Source: Microbacterium timonense (GTDB lineage: Bacteria; Actinomycetota; Actinomycetes; Actinomycetales; Microbacteriaceae). From it: DNA of 64,000 nt. The stretch lies in the NCBI RefSeq assembly GCF_900292075.1, contig NZ_OLMV01000001.1, positions 310,001-374,000 on the forward strand, given 5' to 3'. Shown piece by piece: positions 15,298 to 23,503 of this stretch (the first letter of the stretch is position 1; every line of letters starts with the position of its first letter). A program made the translations under genes and the position numbers. Under the pieces are notes generated by a model. It was not told where the DNA came from. It saw only the letters and a list, made by a program, of their open reading frames with translations, and did no database searches.

Positions 15298-17273
15298 AGG
15301 CGCGCGACATCGAGAGCCTGATCTCGGTCGGGCGCCCTGAGATCGCTCCGGATGGTGGTTTCGCGGTCTTCGCCACCTCCCGTCCCGATCTCTCGGCCAA
15401 TCGGGCCGTCGGCCAGATCTGGGGCGTCGAGCTTCCCGACGGCACCCCGCGCAGGCTCACGCGCGGCATCGCCGACAGCTCGCCGAGACTGTCGCCCGAC
15501 GGCTCCCGGCTGGCGTTCCTGCGGGGAGATGCGAAAGGCAAGCCGCAGGTGCACGTCGTCGCGGCCGCCGGCGGTGAGCCGGTGCAGGCCACCGACGCCG
15601 TGCTCGGTGTGGAGTCGTTCGCGTGGTCGCCCGACGGGACGAGCCTCGCGTACCTCGCCCGGGTGCCCGAGCAGGGCCGGTACGGCAGCGTGGAGGGACT
15701 GGATGCCTCGGCGGAGGCGCCTCGGCACATCACGGGGGTCCGCTGGCATGCGAACGGGCTCGGCTACATCGCCGACCGACCGGCGCACGTCTTCGTCGTC
15801 GCTGCTCCCGCACCGGATTCCGAGCCGTTCTACGAGCCGGCGCCTGCCGTGAGAGCCGACGACGCCGAGCCTCCGAAGAAGCGGATCGTCGCGGCCGAAC
15901 CCGTGCAGCTCACGAACGGCACGACGTCCCATGGCGGTCTGGAGTTCACAGCAGACGGTCGTGAGGTTCTGACGGTGCCCGACGACATCGAGCCGGACCG
16001 CCGGGACCTGCGCGATCGTCTGGTGGCGGTCGCCGTGGACGGCTCGGGGGAGAGGGAGGTGCTCGGCGCCGACGCGGGTCTGTCGATCTCCGACGTCGTC
16101 GTCGCCGACGACGGCACGGTGGGGCTTCTCGCACACGAGATCGGCGATGGGCGGGACTTCATCGCACCCGGTGTCGGCCTGTTCCTGCTGGAGGACGATG
16201 GCCCGCGGCGACTCACGGATGCGGAGACCATTCAACTGGGCGAAGGTCACCTCTCCGTCGACGGTGGAGAATTCCTCGTGCAGGATTCCACCCGGGGCCG
16301 CCTGCGGCTGCTGCGTGTGACGCGTGACGGGTCGATCACCGAGCTGCTCGGCGGTGATGTCGAGGTGGGCGGACACGCTGCCGCCGCCGGGCGCGTCGTC
16401 GCGTCGGTGGCGCGGCCCGACACCTTCGGCGAGCTCGTCCTCGTCGAAGGGGGCGCGGTTCGCACCCTCACCTCGTTCGGCGCCTCCATCGCCGCGGCGG
16501 GGATCGTGCCGCCACGTGAACTCACGGTGACGGGGCGCGACGGCTACCCGGTGCACGGCTGGGTCGCCACGCCGGAAGGGGACGGCCCGTTCCCGGTGAT
16601 CCTCCAGATCCACGGTGGGCCGTTCGCGTCCTACGGGATCCACCTGTTCGATGAGACGCAGGTGCTCGTGGATGCCGGCTACGCGGTGGTGTACTCGAAC
16701 CCCCGCGGCTCGGCCGGATACGGCCGCGCGCATGGTCGCAGCATCCGTCAGCAGATGGGAACGGTCGACTTCGCCGATGTGATCGACTTCCTCGAGGGTG
16801 CCCTGGCCGACGACCCCCGCCTGGACGGAACGCGCGTCGGCGTGCAGGGCGGGTCGTACGGCGGCTACCTGACGGCCTGGGTGATCGCTCACGATCACCG
16901 CTTCCGCGGAGCGATCGTGGAGCGCGGCTTCCTCGATCCCGCCTCGTTCCAGGGGACCAGCGACATCGGCTCGTTCTTCGGCGACGAGTACGTCGGGGTC
17001 TCGGTCGACGACATCGCGCGCCAGAGCCCGATGGCCGTCGTGGGCCAGGTCACCACTCCGACACTCGTGATCCACTCGGAGCTGGACTACCGCTGCCCGT
17101 TGGAGCAGGCGACGCGGTACTACTCCGCGCTCAAGCGTCAGGGCACCGAAGCGGAGCTGCTGGTGTTCCCGGGCGAGAACCACGAGCTCACGAGGTCGGG
17201 CCAGCCCCGCCACCGCGTCGAACGCTTCGACGCGGTGCTGGACTGGTGGCGACGTCACCTCCCGGTCGACTGA
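15294..17273 (+). CDS. S9-family serine peptidase (acylaminoacyl/dipeptidyl peptidase-like)
   Basis: 659-residue prolyl-oligopeptidase family enzyme. Residues 1-400 form a beta-propeller of WD40/TolB-like repeats (for example SPRLSPDGSRLAFLRGD, SFAWSPDGTSLAYLARV). The C-terminal alpha/beta hydrolase domain has the nucleophile in GGSYGGYLT (about residue 521), the Asp in SELDYRCPLEQ and the His in GENHELTRSG. No signal peptide, so cytosolic peptide turnover is likely. It is translationally coupled to the SDR gene; a functional link is unknown. Confidence 0.92.
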   Translation: MKARDIESLISVGRPEIAPDGGFAVFATSRPDLSANRAVGQIWGVELPDGTPRRLTRGIADSSPRLSPDGSRLAFLRGDAKGKPQVHVVAAAGGEPVQATDAVLGVESFAWSPDGTSLAYLARVPEQGRYGSVEGLDASAEAPRHITGVRWHANGLGYIADRPAHVFVVAAPAPDSEPFYEPAPAVRADDAEPPKKRIVAAEPVQLTNGTTSHGGLEFTADGREVLTVPDDIEPDRRDLRDRLVAVAVDGSGEREVLGADAGLSISDVVVADDGTVGLLAHEIGDGRDFIAPGVGLFLLEDDGPRRLTDAETIQLGEGHLSVDGGEFLVQDSTRGRLRLLRVTRDGSITELLGGDVEVGGHAAAAGRVVASVARPDTFGELVLVEGGAVRTLTSFGASIAAAGIVPPRELTVTGRDGYPVHGWVATPEGDGPFPVILQIHGGPFASYGIHLFDETQVLVDAGYAVVYSNPRGSAGYGRAHGRSIRQQMGTVDFADVIDFLEGALADDPRLDGTRVGVQGGSYGGYLTAWVIAHDHRFRGAIVERGFLDPASFQGTSDIGSFFGDEYVGVSVDDIARQSPMAVVGQVTTPTLVIHSELDYRCPLEQATRYYSALKRQGTEAELLVFPGENHELTRSGQPRHRVERFDAVLDWWRRHLPVD

Positions 17274-17288
17274 CCACGACGCAGGAAG

Positions 17289-17324
17289 ACCGCGGCCCCG
17301 GAGCGATCGCTCCGGGGCCGCGGT
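17289..17324. terminator. Bidirectional terminator between the S9 peptidase and DUF308 genes
   Basis: A perfect 36-base palindrome beginning ACCGCGGCCCCGG with GATC at its centre, so up to 16 base pairs with a 4-base loop, in the gap between convergent genes. Confidence 0.8.
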
Positions 17325-17339
17325 CGTGTGCGGACCTGA

Positions 17340-17897
17340 TCAGATGTCGCCCTTGAACGTGAAGGCGCGCACGATGTTGATGATGCCGAGGACCACGAGG
17401 GCGATGCCCAGCAGCCACCACAGCACCGCTGCACCCCACAGAGGGGAGAACAGCAGGATGATGCCGGCGATGATGCTCAGGATGGCGAAGAAGATCGACC
17501 AGCCCTTCGACGCGGCATCGCCGAGCGTCGACAGTGCGACGACGCCCTCGACGATCCACAGGATGCCGACGAGGATGCCCAGGAACAGCGCCAGCCAGGC
17601 GGTGGCCTGACCGATGTTGAACAGCGCGACGACGCCGGCGATGATGAACAGGATTCCGAGCACGATGTGCCCGACACGGGCCCAGCCGCCCTTGGTCTTC
17701 GCGAAGATGCCCAGGCCGGCGTAGACCAGCCCCGCGGCGATCGCGTAGATCGCGATGATGGCGGTGACGACGGCGGCCGTCTTGCCCGGCCAGACCAGAA
17801 TGAGGATGCCGACGATGACGGCCAGAATGCCGCCGACGCCGAGCGCCGTGCGGATCCCGTTGACGGCCGACTTCCCGGCCTCGGATGCGGTAGACAT
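17340..17897 (-). CDS. HdeD/DUF308 family membrane protein
   Basis: 185-residue integral membrane protein with six transmembrane helices arranged as three similar pairs (for example LGVGGILAVIVGILILVWP, ILFIIAGVVALFNIG, ILSIIAGIILLFSP), the DUF308 repeat. The E. coli relative HdeD is linked to acid resistance; that role is not shown here. ATG at 17897 is preceded by AGAAAGG. TAAGCT at about 17943 on the minus strand may be the -10. Confidence 0.85.
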   Translation of the reverse strand: MSTASEAGKSAVNGIRTALGVGGILAVIVGILILVWPGKTAAVVTAIIAIYAIAAGLVYAGLGIFAKTKGGWARVGHIVLGILFIIAGVVALFNIGQATAWLALFLGILVGILWIVEGVVALSTLGDAASKGWSIFFAILSIIAGIILLFSPLWGAAVLWWLLGIALVVLGIINIVRAFTFKGDI

Positions 17898-18059
17898 GAG
17901 GTCGCCTTTCTGAGAGTTACCTGTGTGTCATGCGGCTAAAGCTTAGACCCGGCGTCGAACATTCGGGCCAGCATTCCCGTGTGTTGCGTTTTGCCCATCG
18001 CCCGCGACGGCCCCGCCGCGCTAGCGTGAGCGTGCATTCCCGCGCAGGAGGAGGACCGC

Positions 18060-18653
18060 ATGGCCGTCATCTCGAGAGGTTTCGGCGCACGGCGCCGTGA
18101 AAGTGATCCGCACCTGCCTCCGGGGCAGTACCTCACCGAGGACTTCCCGGTGCTCTCCGCGGGTCCCACGCCCCGGGTGGATCTCGCGCAGTGGCGTTTC
18201 GGCATCCGGAACGAGCGCGGGCAGGAGGTGTCGTGGTCGTGGGACGAATTCCTCGCACTCCCGATCGACGACGTGCACACCGACATCCACTGCGTGACCC
18301 GCTGGTCGAAGCTCGGGACGTCATGGCGCGGAGTGTCGCTGGACACCCTGCTGGCGGCGGTCGAGACGGACGCCGAGTACGCCATGGCGCACTCGTACGG
18401 CGGCTACACCACCAATGTGCCCCTGGACGAGCTGCGCGGCGGTCAGGCGTGGATCGCGTTCGAGTTCGAGGGTGAGCCGCTGGATCCGGAGCACGGCGGG
18501 CCGGCCCGCCTGCTGGTGCCGCACCTGTACTTCTGGAAGAGCGCGAAGTGGGTGCGGGGTCTGACTCTCATGGACCACGACGAGCCGGGCTTCTGGGAGC
18601 AGAACGGGTACAACATGCACGGCGATCCTTGGACCGAGGAGCGCTATTGGTGA
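18060..18653 (+). CDS. Sulfite oxidase-like molybdopterin-binding oxidoreductase
   Basis: 197-residue protein of the sulfite oxidase/YedY (MsrP) fold. DIHCVTRWSKLGTSWRGV carries the conserved Cys that ligates molybdenum, and YFWKSAKWVRGLTL near the C-terminus is a family signature. It lacks the dimerisation and heme domains and has no Tat signal, so it is a short, cytoplasmic form. AGGAGGAGG lies before the ATG. The next gene overlaps by 4 bases and encodes a ferredoxin-reductase-like flavoprotein that is the obvious electron partner. The substrate is unknown. Confidence 0.9.
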   Translation: MAVISRGFGARRRESDPHLPPGQYLTEDFPVLSAGPTPRVDLAQWRFGIRNERGQEVSWSWDEFLALPIDDVHTDIHCVTRWSKLGTSWRGVSLDTLLAAVETDAEYAMAHSYGGYTTNVPLDELRGGQAWIAFEFEGEPLDPEHGGPARLLVPHLYFWKSAKWVRGLTLMDHDEPGFWEQNGYNMHGDPWTEERYW

Positions 18654-19375
18654 CGGTGGGCGGCTGGCGCGAGGGCCGCGTCGTGGAGACCGTCGCCGCC
18701 ACACCGTCGGCGCGCGTCCTGCGCGTGCAGGTTCCCGGCTGGCCGGGCAGTGCCGCCGGGCAGCATGTCGACATCCGGCTCACTGCCGAGGACGGGTACC
18801 AGGCGGTGCGCTCGTACTCCCTGGGATCGTACGGCGAGGCTGACACGATCGAGCTCGCGGTGGACGAGGTGCCCGACGGGGAGGTGTCGCCGTATCTGGT
18901 GCGCGATGTCCGGCCGGGTGACGAGCTGGAGGTGAAGGGGCCGCTGGGCGGCTACTTCGTGTGGCGGCCGGGGGGAGTGGCGCCGGTGCAGCTCATCGCG
19001 GGCGGCTCGGGCGTCGTGCCCCTGGTGGCGATCGCGCGCGCGGCGACGGATGCCGGGGCCGGGGCATCCATGCGTCTTCTCTACTCCGTTCGAACGGCCG
19101 AAGATGCGATATATCGTGATGCCATCGAGCGTGCCGGCCAGGACGGGGGAGTGGAGGTCTCCTGGCGCTACACCCGGGCGGCCCCGGACGGCTGGCAAGG
19201 CCCGGTGGGACGCCTCGACGACGATGCCCTGCGGGAGGCGACCTGGCCGCCGCAGCGCGAGCCGGTCGTGTACGTGTGCGGTCCGACGGGTTTCGTGGAG
19301 CACGTCGCCGACGCGCTGGTGCGGCTCGGTCATGCGCCGTCGCGGATCAGGACCGAACGATTCGGAGGTGCGTGA
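18650..19375 (+). CDS. FNR-type FAD/NAD(P)H oxidoreductase
   Basis: 241-residue reductase. The FAD site is VRSYSLGS (RxYS type), the NAD(P)H domain has IAGGSGVVPLVAI and ends with VYVCGPTGFVEHVADAL, then a C-terminal ERFGG aromatic turn. No 2Fe-2S domain is attached, unlike many oxygenase reductases. The GTG start overlaps the stop of the molybdopterin gene (GTGA), which strongly suggests it feeds electrons to, or takes them from, that protein. Confidence 0.9.
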   Translation: MTVGGWREGRVVETVAATPSARVLRVQVPGWPGSAAGQHVDIRLTAEDGYQAVRSYSLGSYGEADTIELAVDEVPDGEVSPYLVRDVRPGDELEVKGPLGGYFVWRPGGVAPVQLIAGGSGVVPLVAIARAATDAGAGASMRLLYSVRTAEDAIYRDAIERAGQDGGVEVSWRYTRAAPDGWQGPVGRLDDDALREATWPPQREPVVYVCGPTGFVEHVADALVRLGHAPSRIRTERFGGA

Positions 19376-19644
19376 TGCGTGCGGAGAACGCGCAGAGCGT
19401 CGTGGACGGGAACGCGGCGGCCGGACTGCTGTGGGACGTGTTCGGGACCGACGTGACAACCCTCGTGGGTGTGTGCGGCGGCTGCGGGTCGGCGGCGCCG
19501 CTGGCCGAGGCCGTGGTCGAGCTCGATGAGGTCGCCGCCATCGTGCGCTGCCGCACCTGCACGCACACCCTGCTGACGGTGCTGCGGCAGGGGGACGGGG
19601 TGCGGCTGGTGCTCGGAATGCTGGGGGAGCTGGTGCGGGAGTAG
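19375..19644 (+). CDS. DUF6510-like zinc-ribbon protein
   Basis: 89-residue protein with two Cys pairs, CGGCG (about residue 32) and CRTC (about 60), spaced as a zinc ribbon, within the segment TTLVGVCGGCGSAAPLAEAVVELDEVAAIVRCRTC. It matches the pattern of the DUF6510 family as I know it. It is the third gene of the molybdopterin-flavin cassette, with its ATG sharing a base with the preceding stop codon (an in-frame GTG at 19372 is an alternative) and GGAGG upstream. Role unknown; a small metal or electron-transfer partner is possible. Confidence 0.8.
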   Translation: MRAENAQSVVDGNAAAGLLWDVFGTDVTTLVGVCGGCGSAAPLAEAVVELDEVAAIVRCRTCTHTLLTVLRQGDGVRLVLGMLGELVRE

Positions 19645-19663
19645 CGGCCGCCCGCTTCGCCGC

Positions 19664-20584
19664 TCAGCCCAGAAGCGCTGTCACGATGATCAGCACCGGC
19701 ACGCAGCCGATCGTCGTCAGGAACACCGTGTCACGGGAGATGGTCTCGCCCACGTCGTAGCGCTGGGAGTAGTTGAAGACGTTCTGTGCCGTGGGCAGCG
19801 CCGCCAGCACGGTGACCACGAGGACGTCGGCCGGGCCGAGGTGGAACACGAACGCGGCAGTGGCCCAGGCGATCAGCGGCATCGCGACGAGCTTCAGCGA
19901 GGTGGCCAGGACGATGTCGCGTCGGCGTCCCGACGCTCCCAGCACCCGTTGCCCGTGCAGCGAGATTCCGTACGCGATGAGCAGGATCGGCACGCAGGCG
20001 TTGGCGATGAGGGTGGCCGGCTCCATGACGAGCGGAGGCAGGTCCAGTCCGCTCACCGACACCAGCGTTCCGAGGACCGAGCCGACAACGATCGGATTGG
20101 TGCCCACGCGGGCGATCGCCCGCCAGAGCGACCCGCGGCTGGAGGTGACGGCATCCAGGATCGCCATCGTGATGGGCGTGAACACCAGCAGCTGCATGAG
20201 GATGACCGGGGCGGGATACGCCGCCGACCCGAGCAGGTACAGCGACAGCGGGATGCCGATGTTGTTGGAGTTCACCTGGCCGGCGCTGAGCGCACCGATC
20301 ACCGTCTCGCCGACAGAGCGCTTCCAGAGGACCCGAGCGATGGCGGCGTACACGGCGATCACCGCGACGGCGGCGATCGCGGAGACCGGCAGCAGTGCGG
20401 AGAACAGCGTGTGCACATCGGCCTGTGCGAGCACGACGAACAGGAGGAAGGGCGAGAGCACGAAGAAGGTCAGCCGCGCCAGCACCGGGCGCGCATGCTC
20501 GCCCAACAGGTCGATGCGCCCGAGGATCCAGCCGACCAGGATCGCCACGCCCACCACGACGAATCCGGTGAGCGACTCCAGCAT
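19664..20584 (-). CDS. AEC family transporter (auxin efflux carrier-like)
   Basis: 306-residue secondary carrier with about ten transmembrane helices in two inverted halves, matching the AEC/PF03547 family (LTGFVVVGVAILVGWILGRI at the start, NSNNIGIPLSLYLLGSAAYP in the first half). The Asn/Pro-rich breaks are typical. Bacterial members carry organic anions, but the substrate here is unknown. A TAGGCT -10 with a 6-base spacer sets the ATG at 20584. Confidence 0.9.
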   Translation of the reverse strand: MLESLTGFVVVGVAILVGWILGRIDLLGEHARPVLARLTFFVLSPFLLFVVLAQADVHTLFSALLPVSAIAAVAVIAVYAAIARVLWKRSVGETVIGALSAGQVNSNNIGIPLSLYLLGSAAYPAPVILMQLLVFTPITMAILDAVTSSRGSLWRAIARVGTNPIVVGSVLGTLVSVSGLDLPPLVMEPATLIANACVPILLIAYGISLHGQRVLGASGRRRDIVLATSLKLVAMPLIAWATAAFVFHLGPADVLVVTVLAALPTAQNVFNYSQRYDVGETISRDTVFLTTIGCVPVLIIVTALLG

Positions 20585-20590
20585 GCTTCG

Positions 20591-20596
20591 AGCCTA
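20591..20596 (-). promoter_or_regulatory. -10 element TAGGCT of a predicted leaderless promoter
   Basis: Read on the minus strand, TAGGCT is followed by 6 bases and the ATG at 20584. Confidence 0.6.
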
Positions 20597-20672
20597 GGGA
20601 GAACGCTCGGTCGCTCAGAAATCCGGGTCGCCGTCTGTCAGACTGACGAACGCAGAACGAAGGGAATGACGG

Positions 20673-21122
20673 ATGCCCGAACCTCGCGACCGCCCGACCC
20701 GCAAGGCCGACCTGCTGGCGGCGCTCAGTGCGCCCGCCGCCGACGTCTGGGTGGCGACGGCCTCGCCTGAGGCGATCCCGCACCTGGTTCCGCTGTCGCT
20801 CGCGTGGGTCGACGAGCGCGCCGTGATCGCGTTGGACGGCGATTCGCCGACGGCACGCAACATCCGAGCATCCGGCATCGCGCGACTTGCCGTCGGCCCG
20901 ACACGGGACGTCGCGATCATCGACGCCGTGCTCGAGCGCACCGCGGGCGTCGACGACGACGAGACGCTCGGTGCACCGTATGCCGCCCAGGCCGACTGGG
21001 ATCCGCGAGGCCTCGTCGGCTACGTGTTCCTCGTGCTCCGGCCGCTGCGGATCCAGGCGTGGCGCGAGTCGAACGAGCTGTCCGGGCGACTGCTGATGCG
21101 CGACGGCGAATGGCTGGTGTGA
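20673..21122 (+). CDS. Pyridoxamine 5'-phosphate oxidase-like flavin/F420-binding protein
   Basis: 149-residue split-barrel protein of the PNPOx-like superfamily (N-terminal KADLLAALSAPAADVWVATASPEAIPHLVPLSLAW, then an ERAVIALDGDSPTARNIRASGIARLAVG core). Such proteins bind FMN or F420 and reduce small molecules; the substrate is unknown. GAAGGGA before the ATG is the binding site. It is divergent from the AEC gene and stands alone. Confidence 0.85.
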   Translation: MPEPRDRPTRKADLLAALSAPAADVWVATASPEAIPHLVPLSLAWVDERAVIALDGDSPTARNIRASGIARLAVGPTRDVAIIDAVLERTAGVDDDETLGAPYAAQADWDPRGLVGYVFLVLRPLRIQAWRESNELSGRLLMRDGEWLV

Positions 21123-21247
21123 CGCCCAGCGCAGGTCGCATCGGCCTTCAGGTGTCACGACACGCGGTCACCTCGCGCGGGAAGGCGCTTTTGGTGACAC
21201 CCGAAGCAACGATCCATCGATCGGGGAAGACGAGAGGACCGGATGCC

Positions 21248-21820
21248 TCAATAGAGCGTCTCGCCGCGTTTGAGCATTTCGACGTACTGTGCGACGCGGG
21301 CCTCACGTGAACTCGGCCGTTTGAGGTTGCTCACCCGGAACGCCATCGCGAACCGGTTCTGAGCCGTCTGGGCGGCGAACGCCTTCGCGACGTCCGGATC
21401 GGCGTCCAGCGCCGCCTGCAACTCAGGCGGGATCTCACCGTCACGCTGCCGATAGGCGTTGTCCCAGCGTCCGTCCGCCTTGGCACGGTCGATCTCGCGT
21501 TGGCCCTCCGGTCGCATGCGGCCTTCTTCGATGAGCCGAGTGACATGCCCGATGTTGACCTTCGACCACATGCTTCGCGGCTTTCGTGGCGTGAACGATT
21601 GCAGGAAGTAGTCGGCGTCGAGCGATTGCGACTGTCCGTCGATCCACCCGAAGCACAGTGCGACATCGAGCGCTTCGGGATACGTGATGCCGGGTTTGGT
21701 CGACGCCTTCTTGCGCAGTCGCAGTCTCACACCGGCGGGATCCGGGTCGGATTCGAGCCACGTCTCCCACTCGGTGACCGTGTCGACTTGCAGGATCGGC
21801 TTGTCGGCATGCTTGACCAT
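21248..21820 (-). CDS. YdeI/OmpD-associated family protein
   Basis: 190-residue cytosolic protein of the bacterial YdeI family, with the signature TYPEALDVALCFGWIDGQSQ and the RPRS/PRKPRSMWS segment followed by NIGHVTRLIEEGRM. Biochemical function is unproven. The ATG at 21820 is set by a TATCGT -10 element with a 6-base spacer; the frame is open for 24 codons upstream but has no promoter-compatible start. Its upstream region carries copy A of the palindromic repeat family. Confidence 0.88.
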   Translation of the reverse strand: MVKHADKPILQVDTVTEWETWLESDPDPAGVRLRLRKKASTKPGITYPEALDVALCFGWIDGQSQSLDADYFLQSFTPRKPRSMWSKVNIGHVTRLIEEGRMRPEGQREIDRAKADGRWDNAYRQRDGEIPPELQAALDADPDVAKAFAAQTAQNRFAMAFRVSNLKRPSSREARVAQYVEMLKRGETLY

Positions 21821-21826
21821 ACCGGC

Positions 21827-21832
21827 ACGATA
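21827..21832 (-). promoter_or_regulatory. -10 element TATCGT of a predicted leaderless promoter
   Basis: On the minus strand TATCGT, 6 bases, then ATG at 21820. Confidence 0.55.
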
Positions 21833-21870
21833 CCGTTCGCCGATAATGCACATTATGTCAGCTTGAACTT

Positions 21871-21946
21871 GTACTACGTGCGAGATTCGCAATTACTGCA
21901 GAAACGGGTATCACTCGGCGCTCTCCCCTGAAAGCTGATCTGACCA
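21871..21946. repeat. Diverged palindromic repeat, copy A
   Basis: Shares with copy B the run TGCG-N5-CGCAATT, then GCAGAAACGG, and later a CCTGAAAG...TGACC segment, about 75 bases in register. The TGCG/CGCA hairpin (21879-21891) is kept while the loop differs. The left half of the unit is not recognisable here. Confidence 0.6.
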
Positions 21947-21953
21947 GGCGTTC

Positions 21954-22226
21954 TCACCTATCTCGCCTGCTTGCCCATGGTGGGTCGCGTTGTGCTGACG
22001 TGTGTACGAACCAGTTCAGCGATGCCGGCTGCTCCTCGACGTCGACGTACCGAGACCACCGCACGAAGTTCCTGGCGCGATCGATGAACGGCAGATAGAC
22101 GCGGAGCATCGGCAGATCCCGGTGGGACGCCGGGATGAAGTCACGAGCGGGGGCGTGCCATCCCGACTGATCCAGCTCCACTATCGTCTGCGCCCTGCAC
22201 AGACCGTAGCGACGCACCGCTGACAC
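21954..22226 (-). CDS. Small hypothetical protein or gene remnant
   Basis: A 90-codon frame opening with GTG. The inner segment (PMLRVYLPFIDRARNFVRWSRYVDVEEQPASLNWF) has a normal, aromatic-rich protein composition, but I recognise no family, see no ribosome binding site and no -10 element at the usual spacing. It lies between repeat copies A and B in a 616-base stretch (21821-22436) otherwise without genes. It may be the C-terminal remnant of a lost gene. Confidence 0.35.
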   Translation of the reverse strand: MSAVRRYGLCRAQTIVELDQSGWHAPARDFIPASHRDLPMLRVYLPFIDRARNFVRWSRYVDVEEQPASLNWFVHTSAQRDPPWASRRDR

Positions 22227-22273
22227 GGGCAGTTCGGCGGGGCGCGTTGTGGTGTCGATCGTGATGGGCTGAC

Positions 22274-22390
22274 GTTAGTGAGGAAACGGGTAACACGGTT
22301 TCTCAGCAGAAACGACACTATGTGCGTTTCTCGCAATTGCCGCAGAAACGGATGTGGCACAGCGTGCCTTCCCTGAAAGATCAACTGACC
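22274..22390. repeat. Diverged palindromic repeat, copy B (fullest copy)
   Basis: Built from alternating GTTTCT and AGAAAC blocks: GAAAC/GTTTC at 22283-22302, GTTTCT-CAGC-AGAAAC at 22298-22313 and CGTTTCT/AGAAACG at 22325-22350 around GCAATTGC. The left half matches copy C and the right half matches copy A. Confidence 0.7.
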
Positions 22391-22436
22391 TTTGGGCAGA
22401 AGGAACGTGCCAGCGACACTGTCTGCGTAGGGGCTG

Positions 22437-22910
22437 TCAGGGATCGACGCTGACCGTCGACAGCCGTCGCCCGGTCTGCCCATCAAGCGAGATCAGCGCA
22501 ACATTGTTGAGCTGCAGCACATCACCGGCCTCTACACGAACGGCGGGAGCGAGCGTTGCGTGAGGTCGATATCCGCTGCCCCAGAAGGCCGGCTCGACCG
22601 CCTCGAAAGTCGTCATCTGCATCACCCGTGCCGCGAGCGACTGGTGCAGTCGATGGAAGTCAGGATGCTCGGCAAGGAGGACAGGAATGCTATGTGTCGC
22701 TCCGAACTGAGCTGCGGGGCCGAGAACGACTCCGAAAGCCGACGTCGCCTCGACGATCTCGATGAGCGATGCGGAGATGGCGTCAAACTGCGAGCGGTCC
22801 GCTCGGAAGTTGCCCACAAGGGTGACATGGACCGGCCAGTGGTGTCGGTCGACGGCCACCGGCACTTCGATCGGGGTCGCCATGATCGTGAACAGGTGAC
22901 GGTTCTCCAT
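22437..22910 (-). CDS. 2H phosphoesterase / 2'-5' RNA ligase-like protein
   Basis: 157-residue two-histidine phosphoesterase: His28-Val-Thr30 (HVTLVGNF) and His117-Ala-Thr119 (HATLAP), the paired HxT motifs that form the active site. Members cut or form 2'-5' or cyclic phosphate bonds in nucleotides; the substrate is unknown. ATG at 22910 chosen; a GTG four codons upstream (22922) is possible. Flanked by repeat copies B and C. Confidence 0.82.
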   Translation of the reverse strand: MENRHLFTIMATPIEVPVAVDRHHWPVHVTLVGNFRADRSQFDAISASLIEIVEATSAFGVVLGPAAQFGATHSIPVLLAEHPDFHRLHQSLAARVMQMTTFEAVEPAFWGSGYRPHATLAPAVRVEAGDVLQLNNVALISLDGQTGRRLSTVSVDP

Positions 22911-22959
22911 GATGGCCCACACGCTATCGGACGTGCGCCGACTCTTCCTCGCCCGCACA

Positions 22960-23023
22960 ATAGTGAGAAAGTGGATAACGCACTTTCCCACCAGAACGAC
23001 ACGATGTGCGCTTCTCGCAAACC
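22960..23023. repeat. Diverged palindromic repeat, copy C
   Basis: GTGAGAAAGTG (22963-22973), loop GATAACG, CACTTTCCCAC (22981-22991) pairs at 10 of 11 positions, followed by CCAGAACGACAC.ATGTGCG and the TGCG-N5-CGCA hairpin (23007-23019). Compared with copy B both stem sides change together, so pairing is retained. Confidence 0.7.
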
Positions 23024-23053
23024 GGATCGAGCGGCGTAGCCCACGATGGAGAG

Positions 23054-23503
23054 ATGCTTCCGACTCATCAACTCGCCGCCGCAGTGCTGGTTCGCAACGT
23101 TCGTGGCGACCTCTTGATGGTCGCGAGCCCATACAGAACGGACCTGGTTCTCCCCGGAGGCATCGTCGAAGAGGACGAGCCCCCGGCTGTCGCAGCAGCG
23201 CGTGAGGTTCACGAGGAGACTGGGCTGCTCGTGAGTCCCACGCGGCTACTCGTCGTGGAGCACCTGACGCGAACCTCGACCGGAGGTTCGGGCCTGCGCT
23301 TCGTCTTCGATACCGCCCCGGTGCCGGTAGACGTTTCCCTCGTCAAGCAGGAGGGCGAGGTTGCCGAGCTGCTCTGGTTACCGCCGGACCAGGCCGTGCA
23401 GCGGCATGTGCCACGCGGTCGAAACCGTCTCCAGGCCGCCTTGGCAGCACTTAGCGACGGCAAGACCACCTACCTGGACGGCCACTTCGACGCCCGTTGG
23501 TGA
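23054..23503 (+). CDS. Nudix hydrolase
   Basis: 149-residue enzyme that hydrolyses nucleoside diphosphates linked to another group. The Nudix box is complete, Gly36 to Leu58 (GIVEEDEPPAVAAAREVHEETGL), including the metal-binding REVHEE. The substrate cannot be told. The ATG at 23054 follows GGAGAG directly, too close for a ribosome site; CACGAT 6 bases upstream may be a -10. It lies between repeat copies C and D. Confidence 0.88.
   Translation: MLPTHQLAAAVLVRNVRGDLLMVASPYRTDLVLPGGIVEEDEPPAVAAAREVHEETGLLVSPTRLLVVEHLTRTSTGGSGLRFVFDTAPVPVDVSLVKQEGEVAELLWLPPDQAVQRHVPRGRNRLQAALAALSDGKTTYLDGHFDARW

Noticed and set aside
21151..21201. Inverted repeat GGTGTCAC/GTGACACC in the gap after the PNPOx gene
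   Set aside because: The arms are only 8 bases and 35 bases apart, with no T-run, so it is too weak to call a terminator or operator.
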